64,000 bases of DNA from Pseudomonas orientalis (lineage in GTDB: Bacteria; Pseudomonadota; Gammaproteobacteria; Pseudomonadales; Pseudomonadaceae), in contig NZ_JYLM01000012.1 in the NCBI RefSeq assembly GCF_001439815.1, positions 108,731-172,730 of the forward strand. Direction: 5' to 3'. Position numbers and translations under genes: made by a program. The notes under the pieces are model-generated. The model was not told the origin of the DNA, did no database searches, and saw only the letters and a list, made by a program, of their open reading frames with translations. Shown here piece after piece: positions 52,794 to 61,772 of the stretch (its first letter is position 1; each line of letters begins with the position of its first letter).

Positions 52794-55700
52794 CCGACTG
52801 ATAGATCACCTTGAGCTGGACTCCAAATTCCTGCGCTCCATTTCGCTGACTAGGGATTTGCGGTCACAAGATTCGCTCGATAGTTATCTGATCACTCCTG
52901 CTGTCTTGGCAGTGCTTCGCCAGATTGGCGGCGCGTTGAAGTCGGGTAGCGCACAACGCGCCTGGAAACTCATTGGGCCCTACGGCAGTGGTAAGTCGGC
53001 GCTAGGGTTGCTGCTCGCCCGTTTGTTAGAAGGGCAAAAGAGCTCTCATGCAATTTACAAACAGCTCATTGAGGCCTCTACAGAAGTCGCTGAGCTTTTC
53101 CCACAAGGGCAAAATCGCTTTGCACTGGCAATAAGCGGTTCGCGCGTATCGTTGGGTGACGCGTTAGCACAGTCTATTCTCGAAGCGCTTGAGCACCTGC
53201 CAAAAAGCAAGCTGGCTACTGAGCTTAAGCGCCAGTTGGATACGAAAGCTCAGACCTATCGTGACGTACCCCTTAACGCAGCGACGAGTAGATTGCTGAA
53301 TGACTTTGTTCTAATCACCAAAGGTGCTGGATGTTCCGGTGTCCTATTGCTGATTGACGAGCTTGGCAAATTCATCGAGTACGCAGCTCTAAATCCGGAA
53401 GCCGGCGATTTGATGTCTCTGCAGCAAATCGCTGAGGTCGCATCTCATCCTACGGACGATGGTCTACTAGTCATATCAATGCTGCACCAGCACTTTGATG
53501 CTTATGCCACAGGTGTAGGTCGGACGCTTTCCGATGAGTGGCATAAGGTCTCAGCACGCTTCGATGAAGTGCCTTTTGATGAGCCGGTCGAACGGTATGC
53601 GCATTTCGCTCTTCATGCCCTAGGCGCGGATGGAACCATTACTGAGTCGGTTGCCCTGAAAAAAGATGCCCGGAGCATCTACAAGCAAGCAATTGATTTC
53701 AACTTTTTCCGCGGAACTGGTGAGAGTGAGCTGTTCGCTCAGGCAGAGCGCCTGTACCCATTGCACCCAGCAGCTCTGGCTTGCTTAGCGGTCATATCTA
53801 AGCGATTTGGTCAGAGCGAGCGTTCATTTCATGCATTCATGCGTGGATATGAGTCCGGAGCGCTGAGAGACTTCGCGGAGCATAATATTGTCGACCATTC
53901 TTCTTGGTATGGAATGAGCGAGCTTTTTGACTACCTCACGACAGGGGTAGGGCTTCGCTTCCGTGATCTTGAAGCTGAACGACGCTGGGATTTCGCTCGC
54001 TCTGTCGTAGAGCGTAATGACGCGGAGATGACGGCTTTACAGCTTGAATTACTCAAGTCGATTGCCGTCATCGAGCTGGTCGCTCAAGTCCTCCATGTGG
54101 TGTTGACCGTTGAGCTCCTTAGATTTGCTATGGGGGAAGACCTTGGAGCTATCTCTGAAGCTTTGAGTGAGCTAACTGCCAAAAGAATCCTAGTACATCG
54201 TCCTGCGAGTCATGATTATGGTTTTGCCGTCAGTCACGCTATCAACGTCGAGGCTTTATACGAGGAAACGATGCAGCGCTCGGCTGATGAACTGATGTTC
54301 AATGGCGTTTCACAAGCCCTATCTGAAAGAAGCGTTATTGCAAGTCGTCACTATCAGCAGACAGGAACAATCCGCTCGGTAAGAGTGACTGCAGGCACGT
54401 CGGATAGAATTGCGCAGTCCATCGGTAATCATGGTCGCCATGATGGCAGCGTGGGGCTGATATTTGCAGACGCCGAATCGTCTGCTTTAGTCGGTGCTGC
54501 TGAAGAGGTAGCTCGCTCTACTGACGACGTTTTATCGCTTACCGCAATTGTCAAAGTCGGTCCGGATGAGCGTAATGCTCTCATTGAATACTCCCGCTGG
54601 TTGATGGTTCATGACCAGGTCAAGCTTAGTCATTTGGATCCCTGGACTGAGCGCTATGTCGAGTCGAGGTTCAGCACGGCACGTGAGCGTGTTAGCCGAC
54701 TGGTCTTGGCATTGCTGAACCGGCAAGCAAAAGGGTCGTCCGATATGCAGTATTGGCATAAAGGAAAGGTGATCGCCGATAGCGGAGCAATGAACCTTAG
54801 TCAAGCCGCCTCTTGGCTGTTCGATAAGGTTTACGAGGCGGCTCCGGCGATCAATAACGAATTGATCAACAAAGAGAAGCCCTCATCTGCAATCAATGCA
54901 GCTCGGCAGCGTCTATTTGACCTGCTGGATAAAAAGGCTGATTCAGAGCTGCTAGGTATCGTCGACTTCCCACCCGAACGATTGCTCTACAGCTCTCTGC
55001 TTCAATCCACTGGACTGCATCGTAAAGGGGCTGGCGGCCGTTGGTTGTTAACGGCACCGGACGGTAATTCTCCTGCCGGCATACGTAAAGTTTGGGCTGA
55101 GCTTGATAAGCAACTGATGATTGACGGGCAGGTCACTTTTGCTGAGGTCATTTCAAGTCTGGCACTACCGCCGCTAGGGGTCCGAAATGGGCCGGCCAGC
55201 GTGTGGTTCATGGTTTACCTTCTTGTTAACAAGGAGTCGTGCGCGATTTTCGAACGAGGAAGTCTGATACTGGAGTTGACCTCCGATCATCAGCAACGGA
55301 TGTTCAGGAGCCCTCACACCTTTAGCTTCCGCCGCTTCGACATTGCAGCAGAGCGCAAAGATCTGATCAAAGATTATGCAAAGGCATTTGGAGCGGTAGG
55401 TGTGCAGTTGGGGTTGAACGCATCTTACCTGGATGCTGCGCGGGAGCTGATCCGCTGGTACGGGCGTCTCCCGCAATATTCGCAAGAGACACTGCGACTT
55501 ACAAACCAAACCAAAGCCCTTCGCGACGTAATCAAAAGAGCAACCGACCCGGTTTCTTTGCTCGCCATTGATATGCCGCGCGTGGTGATGGCTGGGAAGG
55601 GGAAGGACGCTAGTAGCTTCCCCGATCTGCTGGCTAAAAGCCTCACTGAGCTTGGTATGGCATACCGACGGTTGCAGGACGAGGTTAGCTTTTCCATGGC

Positions 55701-56244
55701 TCAGGCTTTTGAGATCACAGGCCCTCTGAAGGCCCTTCGATCGCAGCTCCAGGAAGAGTGCGCCGATACCGCGCAGTCTCTTGCCGAGGTAGATCTTAAA
55801 GCCTTCATCATGCGCTGTTCGGACATCACCCTGACTGACGACAAGTGGATGGATTCCATTGCGAGTGTTGTAGTTCATAGACCCTTAGATATCTGGAAAG
55901 ACAGTGACGCTCCGATATTTGCGGAGTCCGTCCTTGAGCTATGCGGGCGCTACAAGCGCTGGCTTAGGGTCGCTATGCGTAAAGGCGAGTTTGAGCGTCA
56001 AGCGCAACGCTTCGTCGGGGTGACTTTGACTCTCCCCAGTGGCGAAGAGGCAGCGATGCTATTGACCTCTGATCATGAGACCAAGATCATGGCCAATAGC
56101 CTGCTAGAGACCCTCACTAAGCAAGTGGGCGGCAATTTGAATTTGGCCGCGTCAGCCCTTGCTCAAGCGTTGCTGCAATTGCAGCAGGGCTCCACCGAAC
56201 ACGATGAGAATGAGCTAAGCGATGAGCAACGAACCGCGGGTTAG
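52786..56244 (+). CDS. Large P-loop ATPase, SspC-like
   Basis: 1152 residues from the ATG at 52786. Walker A is GPYGSGKS (64-71), Walker B GVLLLIDELGKF. The rest is mostly helical with no other recognised domain. In related phosphorothioation loci an ATPase (SspC) lies between the DUF4007 and PAPS-reductase genes. ATP hydrolysis might drive DNA remodelling, which is inference. The ATG has a GGGAGAAG ribosome-binding site; overlap with the PAPS-reductase gene is 23 bp. Confidence 0.75.
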   Translation: MSDRLIDHLELDSKFLRSISLTRDLRSQDSLDSYLITPAVLAVLRQIGGALKSGSAQRAWKLIGPYGSGKSALGLLLARLLEGQKSSHAIYKQLIEASTEVAELFPQGQNRFALAISGSRVSLGDALAQSILEALEHLPKSKLATELKRQLDTKAQTYRDVPLNAATSRLLNDFVLITKGAGCSGVLLLIDELGKFIEYAALNPEAGDLMSLQQIAEVASHPTDDGLLVISMLHQHFDAYATGVGRTLSDEWHKVSARFDEVPFDEPVERYAHFALHALGADGTITESVALKKDARSIYKQAIDFNFFRGTGESELFAQAERLYPLHPAALACLAVISKRFGQSERSFHAFMRGYESGALRDFAEHNIVDHSSWYGMSELFDYLTTGVGLRFRDLEAERRWDFARSVVERNDAEMTALQLELLKSIAVIELVAQVLHVVLTVELLRFAMGEDLGAISEALSELTAKRILVHRPASHDYGFAVSHAINVEALYEETMQRSADELMFNGVSQALSERSVIASRHYQQTGTIRSVRVTAGTSDRIAQSIGNHGRHDGSVGLIFADAESSALVGAAEEVARSTDDVLSLTAIVKVGPDERNALIEYSRWLMVHDQVKLSHLDPWTERYVESRFSTARERVSRLVLALLNRQAKGSSDMQYWHKGKVIADSGAMNLSQAASWLFDKVYEAAPAINNELINKEKPSSAINAARQRLFDLLDKKADSELLGIVDFPPERLLYSSLLQSTGLHRKGAGGRWLLTAPDGNSPAGIRKVWAELDKQLMIDGQVTFAEVISSLALPPLGVRNGPASVWFMVYLLVNKESCAIFERGSLILELTSDHQQRMFRSPHTFSFRRFDIAAERKDLIKDYAKAFGAVGVQLGLNASYLDAARELIRWYGRLPQYSQETLRLTNQTKALRDVIKRATDPVSLLAIDMPRVVMAGKGKDASSFPDLLAKSLTELGMAYRRLQDEVSFSMAQAFEITGPLKALRSQLQEECADTAQSLAEVDLKAFIMRCSDITLTDDKWMDSIASVVVHRPLDIWKDSDAPIFAESVLELCGRYKRWLRVAMRKGEFERQAQRFVGVTLTLPSGEEAAMLLTSDHETKIMANSLLETLTKQVGGNLNLAASALAQALLQLQQGSTEHDENELSDEQRTAG

Positions 56245-57049
56245 ACACATCCTTAGCCTTTCAGGGGGCAAGGACAGCGCAGCGTTAGCGATTTACATGC
56301 GAGATCGTGTGCCCGAAATGGAGTACATCTTCAGCGATACCGGTAAAGAGCTGCCCGAGACTTATGACTATTTGCAGCGCCTGGAAAATTACCTCGGGAA
56401 GCCGTTGCATCGTTTGAATGCTGATCTCGGTTTCGACCACTGGTATGACATGTATGGAGGGATGATTCCCTCCAATCATCGTCGTTGGTGCACGAAAATG
56501 CTCAAGCTTAAGCCTTTTGAGGACTTTTGCGGCGACCAACCAATAATCAATTATGTTGGGCTCCGTGCTGATGAAAATCGCACGGGGTACATCAGCCATA
56601 AGACAAATATCGAAGCTGTTTATCCGTTCCAGGAAGACGGGTTGATCCTGCGCGATATTGAAGAGATTCTTCGAGTTTCTGGGGTTGGGATGCCCCCCTA
56701 CACAAAGTGGGGAAGAACACGCTCTGGATGCTACTTTTGCTTCTATCAGCAAAAAATCGAGTGGGTGAAGTTAAAAGAAACACACCCTGATTTGTACGAT
56801 AAGGCTAAAGAGTATGAAGTTCCATTTGAAAAAACAGGTAACTTCTTTACTTGGAGTCAAGGAGAAAGCCTTGCGGAGCTTGAACAGCCGGAGCGTATGG
56901 CTCAGATCAAGCGTGACCATGCCCTTCGGGTAGAACGAATGTCTCAGCGTAAGGACAACTCAACATTAATTGCAGTATTTTCAGATCTTGACTCGACTGA
57001 GGTACCGGATGACGATGATGATCAGGGGTGTCTAGTCTGCTCGTTATAA
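56222..57049 (+). CDS. PAPS-reductase-family ATP pyrophosphatase, SspD/DndC-like
   Basis: 275 residues. The PP-loop SGGKDS (14-19) adenylates a substrate; Cys90, Cys170-x2-Cys173 (SGCYFCFYQQ) and a C-terminal Cys270-x2-Cys273 (GCLVCSL) could hold an Fe-S cluster, as in DndC. It would activate or transfer sulphur to the DNA backbone. It is much shorter than DndC and is not a metabolic CysH: its neighbours are DUF4007 and ATPase genes. Overlaps the ATPase gene by 23 bp; the next gene starts 15 bp after it. Confidence 0.82.
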   Translation: MSNEPRVRHILSLSGGKDSAALAIYMRDRVPEMEYIFSDTGKELPETYDYLQRLENYLGKPLHRLNADLGFDHWYDMYGGMIPSNHRRWCTKMLKLKPFEDFCGDQPIINYVGLRADENRTGYISHKTNIEAVYPFQEDGLILRDIEEILRVSGVGMPPYTKWGRTRSGCYFCFYQQKIEWVKLKETHPDLYDKAKEYEVPFEKTGNFFTWSQGESLAELEQPERMAQIKRDHALRVERMSQRKDNSTLIAVFSDLDSTEVPDDDDDQGCLVCSL

Positions 57050-57064
57050 AAGGAATTTAAAATC

Positions 57065-59437
57065 ATGTCTTTTGAAATAACTGCAAGGACTATTTTGCAT
57101 CTAGGGGCTGATCTGATTTCGTCAGATGCCGTAGCCTTATACGAGCTTATAAAAAACTCGATAGATGCAAAATCTACGACAGGTGTCGATGTTGTATTTG
57201 AGATTGTTATTAGATCATCAGATGTGTCGACTGTGTTAGATATGATCGAAAGCCGCGATGGAGTAACGCTTGAGATACTAAAGGCAGAGACAATAAATCG
57301 TATACTAATTAATGCTCCCGACGAATTAAAAGAAAAATTTGTGGCGGCCGTGCAGAGTGCAAAATCAATCGCGGATTTTAAGCTAAAGATTACTGAAGCT
57401 TATAGGTGGTGTAATAGAATTGTAGTTTCGGACTCCGGTCACGGAATGTCTCACGATGACCTTAAATACGTATTTTTAACAATAGGTACAACGAGTCGAG
57501 CGAAAGCAGTAAATGACTCGCTGAGCGCCGGTAATGAAAAATCACCTTACCTTGGTGAGAAAGGTGTTGGACGCCTATCTGCGATGCGCCTAGGAAAGCA
57601 TTTGCGCATTGAGACCGCAACTGTCGAAGATGATCGAACGAATATATTGGTTATTGATTGGAGTGAGTTTGAACGTGCCTATGATAAGCCTGCCAGCAGT
57701 GTAAAAATTACGCCAGAGTTCGGTGAGCGTAAAAAGCGTGGGGTTTCATTCACTAGAGTGATAATTTCGGATATTTCGGCAGCGTGGACGGCTGATCGGC
57801 TATTAAATATCGCTAGAACCCAGATATCACGGATGATGGACCCTTTTTCGTGGGCCGAAAAACGTCGCTTTCAAGTTCGACTTGAATTTAACGGCACTGC
57901 AGTTGATCAGGTTAAAGTAGTTGCCAAGGGATTGTTAGATAACGCTCACGGTAAGTGCTCTGGCCGGTATGAAATAGTCTCGGGCTCACCGAAATTGACT
58001 GTGAATATAGAGTCTAGCCTATATGACGGGCCAAAAACTGAGCATGTGTTTGACTTAAGCGACCTATATGCCCAATCGGGGTTAAAACAGAGTGGCCAAC
58101 CACACTCTATACTAAAGACACTCGGCCCATTCACTTTTGAGTTTTATTGGTATAATAGGCAAAGATTGAAAGCCATGGAGGGTGTAGGGGATCGAGAAGC
58201 GGTAAGATCTTTAATCAAAGCATGGACTGGAATTTGTCTTTTTCGCGATGGATATCGAGTACTGCCGTATGGTGACGCGGGGGATGATTGGTTGGGCCTT
58301 GATCGCGAGGCACTCGCCGCCAGTGGATATAAACTGAATACTAAGCAGTTAATCGGGCGTGTTAATATCTCACGGAATAACAACCCCAAATTATTGGATC
58401 AAACCAATCGGCAAGGATTAAAGGATTGTCCAGAGAGTGAAGTTTTGGTCCAACTGTTAAATATCGTAGTTTCTAGATGGTGGCACGATTATCTTAATGA
58501 TGCAGGTAAGGTACAGAAGCGCCAAACTGAATTAAGTTTTGATTCTATCAAAGAAAGCTCTGCCGTCGATACGCTGGAGCAAAGAACCAAGGCGACCCTA
58601 AAGGCTATTAGAAGAGATTTTGACGGTGATGCCAGGCTTTTGGAGCAAGTAAAGGATGCTTTCCTCGAGGTAAAGGAAGCGCACGCGCGTGCCGTTTTAA
58701 GAATTAGTACAGTTGAAGAGGAGAAGGATCGATTGACCCAATTGGCGGGTGTCGGGTTAATGGTCGAGGTTATTGCTCACGAGTTAACCCGTGCGACAGA
58801 GTTGACTCAGGTTACTCTGAAACGTATCGGGAAGAAGAGTGTGGATGAGGAAACTTCTGCTGCTTTCAAGGTGCTTGGTCAGCAAATAAAGGTTATTCAG
58901 AAAAGGCTTCATACATTAGAGCCTCTGTCCGTGAGCGCAAGGCAGAGACGTAGTAATATTAACATATGTGATGTGCTGACATATGTTCTAGATGCTCATA
59001 CTGCTCAATTTGAACGTCATAGAATATCTGCGTCTATTGCCGCCAATTCTAAGATGGCCTCTGCATTCATAATTGAAGGCCATATGGTGCAAATTCTTGA
59101 AAACTTAATTAATAATTCAATCTACTGGATCGACGTATTTAGATGCGAGCATACCAATTTTCAAGGTGAGATATTTATAGAGATCCTTGAGTCGCCACTA
59201 AGAATTAAATACTCCGATAATGGCCCAGGTATACCTGCAGCGCGTCAAGAATCTGTGTTCGAGGCATTTTATTCCACGAAGAATACTTCCGTTTCCCGTC
59301 GTCAAGGGTTGGGTCTTTACATTGCAAGGCAGAATGCTGAAATGCTTGGTGGCGGGCTTTATCTCGTAGATGTAGGGCGATATCGAAGCGATCGTTTTAA
59401 TACATTTGAACTTGAATTGAAGGAGTCAAAGGAATGA
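57065..59437 (+). CDS. Double-GHKL ATPase / histidine-kinase-like protein
   Basis: 790 residues with two GHKL modules. The N-terminal one (about 1-330) is MORC/Hsp90-like: DAVALYELIKNSIDA (N-box), VVSDSGHGMS, LGEKGVGRLSAMRLG. The C-terminal one (about 560-790) is kinase-like: MVEVIAHELTRA with His572 as a possible phospho-acceptor, NLINNSIYWI, KYSDNGPGIP and GLGLYIARQNAEMLGG. No transmembrane segment, so it is cytoplasmic. The next gene, a receiver-like protein, overlaps by 4 bp (ATGA), suggesting a two-component pair. Whether it phosphorylates anything is inference. Confidence 0.75.
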   Translation: MSFEITARTILHLGADLISSDAVALYELIKNSIDAKSTTGVDVVFEIVIRSSDVSTVLDMIESRDGVTLEILKAETINRILINAPDELKEKFVAAVQSAKSIADFKLKITEAYRWCNRIVVSDSGHGMSHDDLKYVFLTIGTTSRAKAVNDSLSAGNEKSPYLGEKGVGRLSAMRLGKHLRIETATVEDDRTNILVIDWSEFERAYDKPASSVKITPEFGERKKRGVSFTRVIISDISAAWTADRLLNIARTQISRMMDPFSWAEKRRFQVRLEFNGTAVDQVKVVAKGLLDNAHGKCSGRYEIVSGSPKLTVNIESSLYDGPKTEHVFDLSDLYAQSGLKQSGQPHSILKTLGPFTFEFYWYNRQRLKAMEGVGDREAVRSLIKAWTGICLFRDGYRVLPYGDAGDDWLGLDREALAASGYKLNTKQLIGRVNISRNNNPKLLDQTNRQGLKDCPESEVLVQLLNIVVSRWWHDYLNDAGKVQKRQTELSFDSIKESSAVDTLEQRTKATLKAIRRDFDGDARLLEQVKDAFLEVKEAHARAVLRISTVEEEKDRLTQLAGVGLMVEVIAHELTRATELTQVTLKRIGKKSVDEETSAAFKVLGQQIKVIQKRLHTLEPLSVSARQRRSNINICDVLTYVLDAHTAQFERHRISASIAANSKMASAFIIEGHMVQILENLINNSIYWIDVFRCEHTNFQGEIFIEILESPLRIKYSDNGPGIPAARQESVFEAFYSTKNTSVSRRQGLGLYIARQNAEMLGGGLYLVDVGRYRSDRFNTFELELKESKE

Positions 59438-61389
59438 GTCTGACGGAGCTTTTTGCAAGTGTGGGAGTAAAAAACGCACATTTTATTGATGATGCTTTTG
59501 ATCTAGCTCCAACCCAAGGACTATCTCAAGAAGACGTTCAGCACTTTATTAACAGAATTGATATTGAAGCACTCGAGAAAGTGGGAGAGCTTATTGGTAT
59601 TGAAGGGATTACTGACGACGGTGCATTAGAAGCTCTTCAAGAACTTGAAAATACAATTTCCATTTTTAACGCACGAGAAGAATTCGGTGAGGCCGGTGAG
59701 TTATTATTTTCAGATTTTTTTAATGATCGTAGCGGAAAAAAATCAGACCTTGAAACTTTAATAACGTTCCTTGAAAAGAGTGGCGTAAACTCTGAGCGGT
59801 TTGGCGTTGACAATTATCAAGATTGTAAGTGCGAGCCGCAGCTTGTATTTATTGACTTGAGATTGCGTGAAAATGGCGCTCCCATTACCACAGCTGATGC
59901 TGTCACAGTTTATAAAAAAACTCGAGAAATGTTTCCGACTTGTAAGCCTTTTGTCTTTTTGATGTCAACGCTAACCACTCCCCTAAGAAATTTCCGTGAA
60001 AGTTTTTTTCTGGAGGCTCAGATTTTTGCTTCTCAATTTGAGGCTATTTCTAAGAAAAATTTTCGCGACGAAGACGAGATGCGGGCTGTATTTACAAATT
60101 ATATTCGCTTCATGCCGGAATTACATCGCTTACACGATAGAATTGGCTTTATTGAAAGTGCAATAACTAAAGCGGCGGTAAATGTAGGTAATACCCTAAG
60201 AAGCTTGGATCTGCCCGATTACTTTGTACTTTTTCATAATACCGCAGCAATAGAAAAGGTCGGTTTAGGTACATACATATCCGATCTTTTGCTGGAGTAT
60301 TTGGTAAACGAGGTTGAATCATCTTCAGAACTTTGGAATCTGGCCGCTGAGCTGGACGGCTGGAATTTGCAAAGCCTGCCTCGCTCTCGATTTGGTCTCA
60401 CTTATGCAGCAGGTAAAATATACTCTGGTAATATATTGCATTCGAATTTCAGATTGGAGAGCGAAAACGCTAGAGGGTTGAGTACTAAAGATGGCTATTT
60501 CTATTTAGGAGATGTCTTCTTTTTAAAGGATGAGTATGCTTTAGGTAATCCTAAAAAAGCGTATGTTATTGCTACCCCCGCTTGTGATTTGGTTCGGCCG
60601 GAAAAGCTTAAAGAAAGAACAATATTTCTCTGTGAAGGGCGGGTGAAAAAAGTCACTCTTGCAACGACGCCTACGGGTGATGGTGGTATTCCTACAACTA
60701 TCATCAGCAGCCCTAATGACGCGTTAAAGCAATTTTCAATCGACTGGAATAAGAAAAAGCTTCACACTTGGCATGCTGAAGAAATGTCCAAGTTTGAAAC
60801 TGATGAATCAGGTTACGTGCGTGTGGGGCGATTGCGACCACTTTATGCAATCCAACTCCAACACGCGATCACAGCTGATTTAAGCCGTATTGGTGTTCAG
60901 CGTGCCCCCAACATGCTCCAACCTATGGGGGTTGGTGTCTGTGTATCAAATGGTGCGAAATGGATCGCTGTGGATAGCGAAGATGTTACTGAGCCGTGTG
61001 CCGCTGCAGTCGCTGACACTGAGGATGGTAAACAAGCTTTGTATATCATATCTGATTCTACTGTTCGGCGGATTCGGAAAAAAATCAAAGCTTGGTTGGA
61101 TCGAAACTCCACGTTGCCGTCCGCTGTGATCCTTAGAAAACTAGTGGATGCTGAGGCTTTTGAGGAAAGATTGATGTATATGATCCACTCACGAGCGGAG
61201 GGCGTTGTACCTGAGGACGACTTGGTGAAACCAATGGTAGGCGTAGACGGTTTTACCGAAGACGAATGCGCTAAGATAGTCCTCGTCCGACCAGGGTCAA
61301 CCACCGCATATGCGAAAGTAAACGGTGGCCGAGATGTAAGTCCCGAGCAAGATGCATTATTAGTTATTTCGCTTTTCAGAACTAAATAA
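59434..61389 (+). CDS. Receiver-like domain protein, partner of the GHKL kinase
   Basis: 651 residues. Receiver-like elements are present: FIDDA (Asp19-Asp20), LVFIDLRLRENG (Asp141), FLMST and ISKKNF. The acidic pair lies about 120 residues before Asp141 instead of the usual 45-50, so the domain holds an insertion of about 75 residues. The remaining 430 residues have no recognised domain; GCxxC-type motifs are absent. It overlaps the kinase gene by 4 bp. It may be the effector of the module. Function unknown. Confidence 0.7.
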   Translation: MSLTELFASVGVKNAHFIDDAFDLAPTQGLSQEDVQHFINRIDIEALEKVGELIGIEGITDDGALEALQELENTISIFNAREEFGEAGELLFSDFFNDRSGKKSDLETLITFLEKSGVNSERFGVDNYQDCKCEPQLVFIDLRLRENGAPITTADAVTVYKKTREMFPTCKPFVFLMSTLTTPLRNFRESFFLEAQIFASQFEAISKKNFRDEDEMRAVFTNYIRFMPELHRLHDRIGFIESAITKAAVNVGNTLRSLDLPDYFVLFHNTAAIEKVGLGTYISDLLLEYLVNEVESSSELWNLAAELDGWNLQSLPRSRFGLTYAAGKIYSGNILHSNFRLESENARGLSTKDGYFYLGDVFFLKDEYALGNPKKAYVIATPACDLVRPEKLKERTIFLCEGRVKKVTLATTPTGDGGIPTTIISSPNDALKQFSIDWNKKKLHTWHAEEMSKFETDESGYVRVGRLRPLYAIQLQHAITADLSRIGVQRAPNMLQPMGVGVCVSNGAKWIAVDSEDVTEPCAAAVADTEDGKQALYIISDSTVRRIRKKIKAWLDRNSTLPSAVILRKLVDAEAFEERLMYMIHSRAEGVVPEDDLVKPMVGVDGFTEDECAKIVLVRPGSTTAYAKVNGGRDVSPEQDALLVISLFRTK

Positions 61390-61772
61390 CTTTTTTCTGG
61401 ATGAGCTTCCCCGCTGCGTCCACCGTAACGGCAGACTTTGACCACGGGGCATGTGTTTCGAGATGAACTTGCCCGAGGATGCTTGGCGATCGGACGTTAA
61501 GCTTGTGAGAAGTTGTGATTTGATAGTTTCTGCTGGCACCTCCTGTGTGCTCACGCCCGCTGCTGGCCCAAGCAACCGATGCCACGGCGATTCATGTCAA
61601 TCTTGAGGACCTGGGGTTAGGCGGTGTGAATGAACAGGAGCAACACTTTTGTGAAAGGGTCGGCCAATCATAGATACCTCATTTGTATTAGTGTGGATCA
61701 TGTTAGCGGCTAGCCCCGGCAAGTTCGAATGACGATGATTAACGACTAGTATTAGGTCGCATCTACAAGAAC
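61390..61772. other. Intergenic stretch after the receiver-like gene
   Basis: 383 bp with no convincing gene. A T-run (CTTTTTTCTGG) directly follows the stop, but I see no strong hairpin in front of it. Confidence 0.35.

Noticed and set aside
56222..57049. Assimilatory PAPS/APS reductase (CysH)
   Set aside because: The PP-loop fits, but the Cys pattern, length and neighbours (DUF4007, large ATPase, GHKL protein) fit DndC/SspD-type proteins rather than sulphate assimilation.
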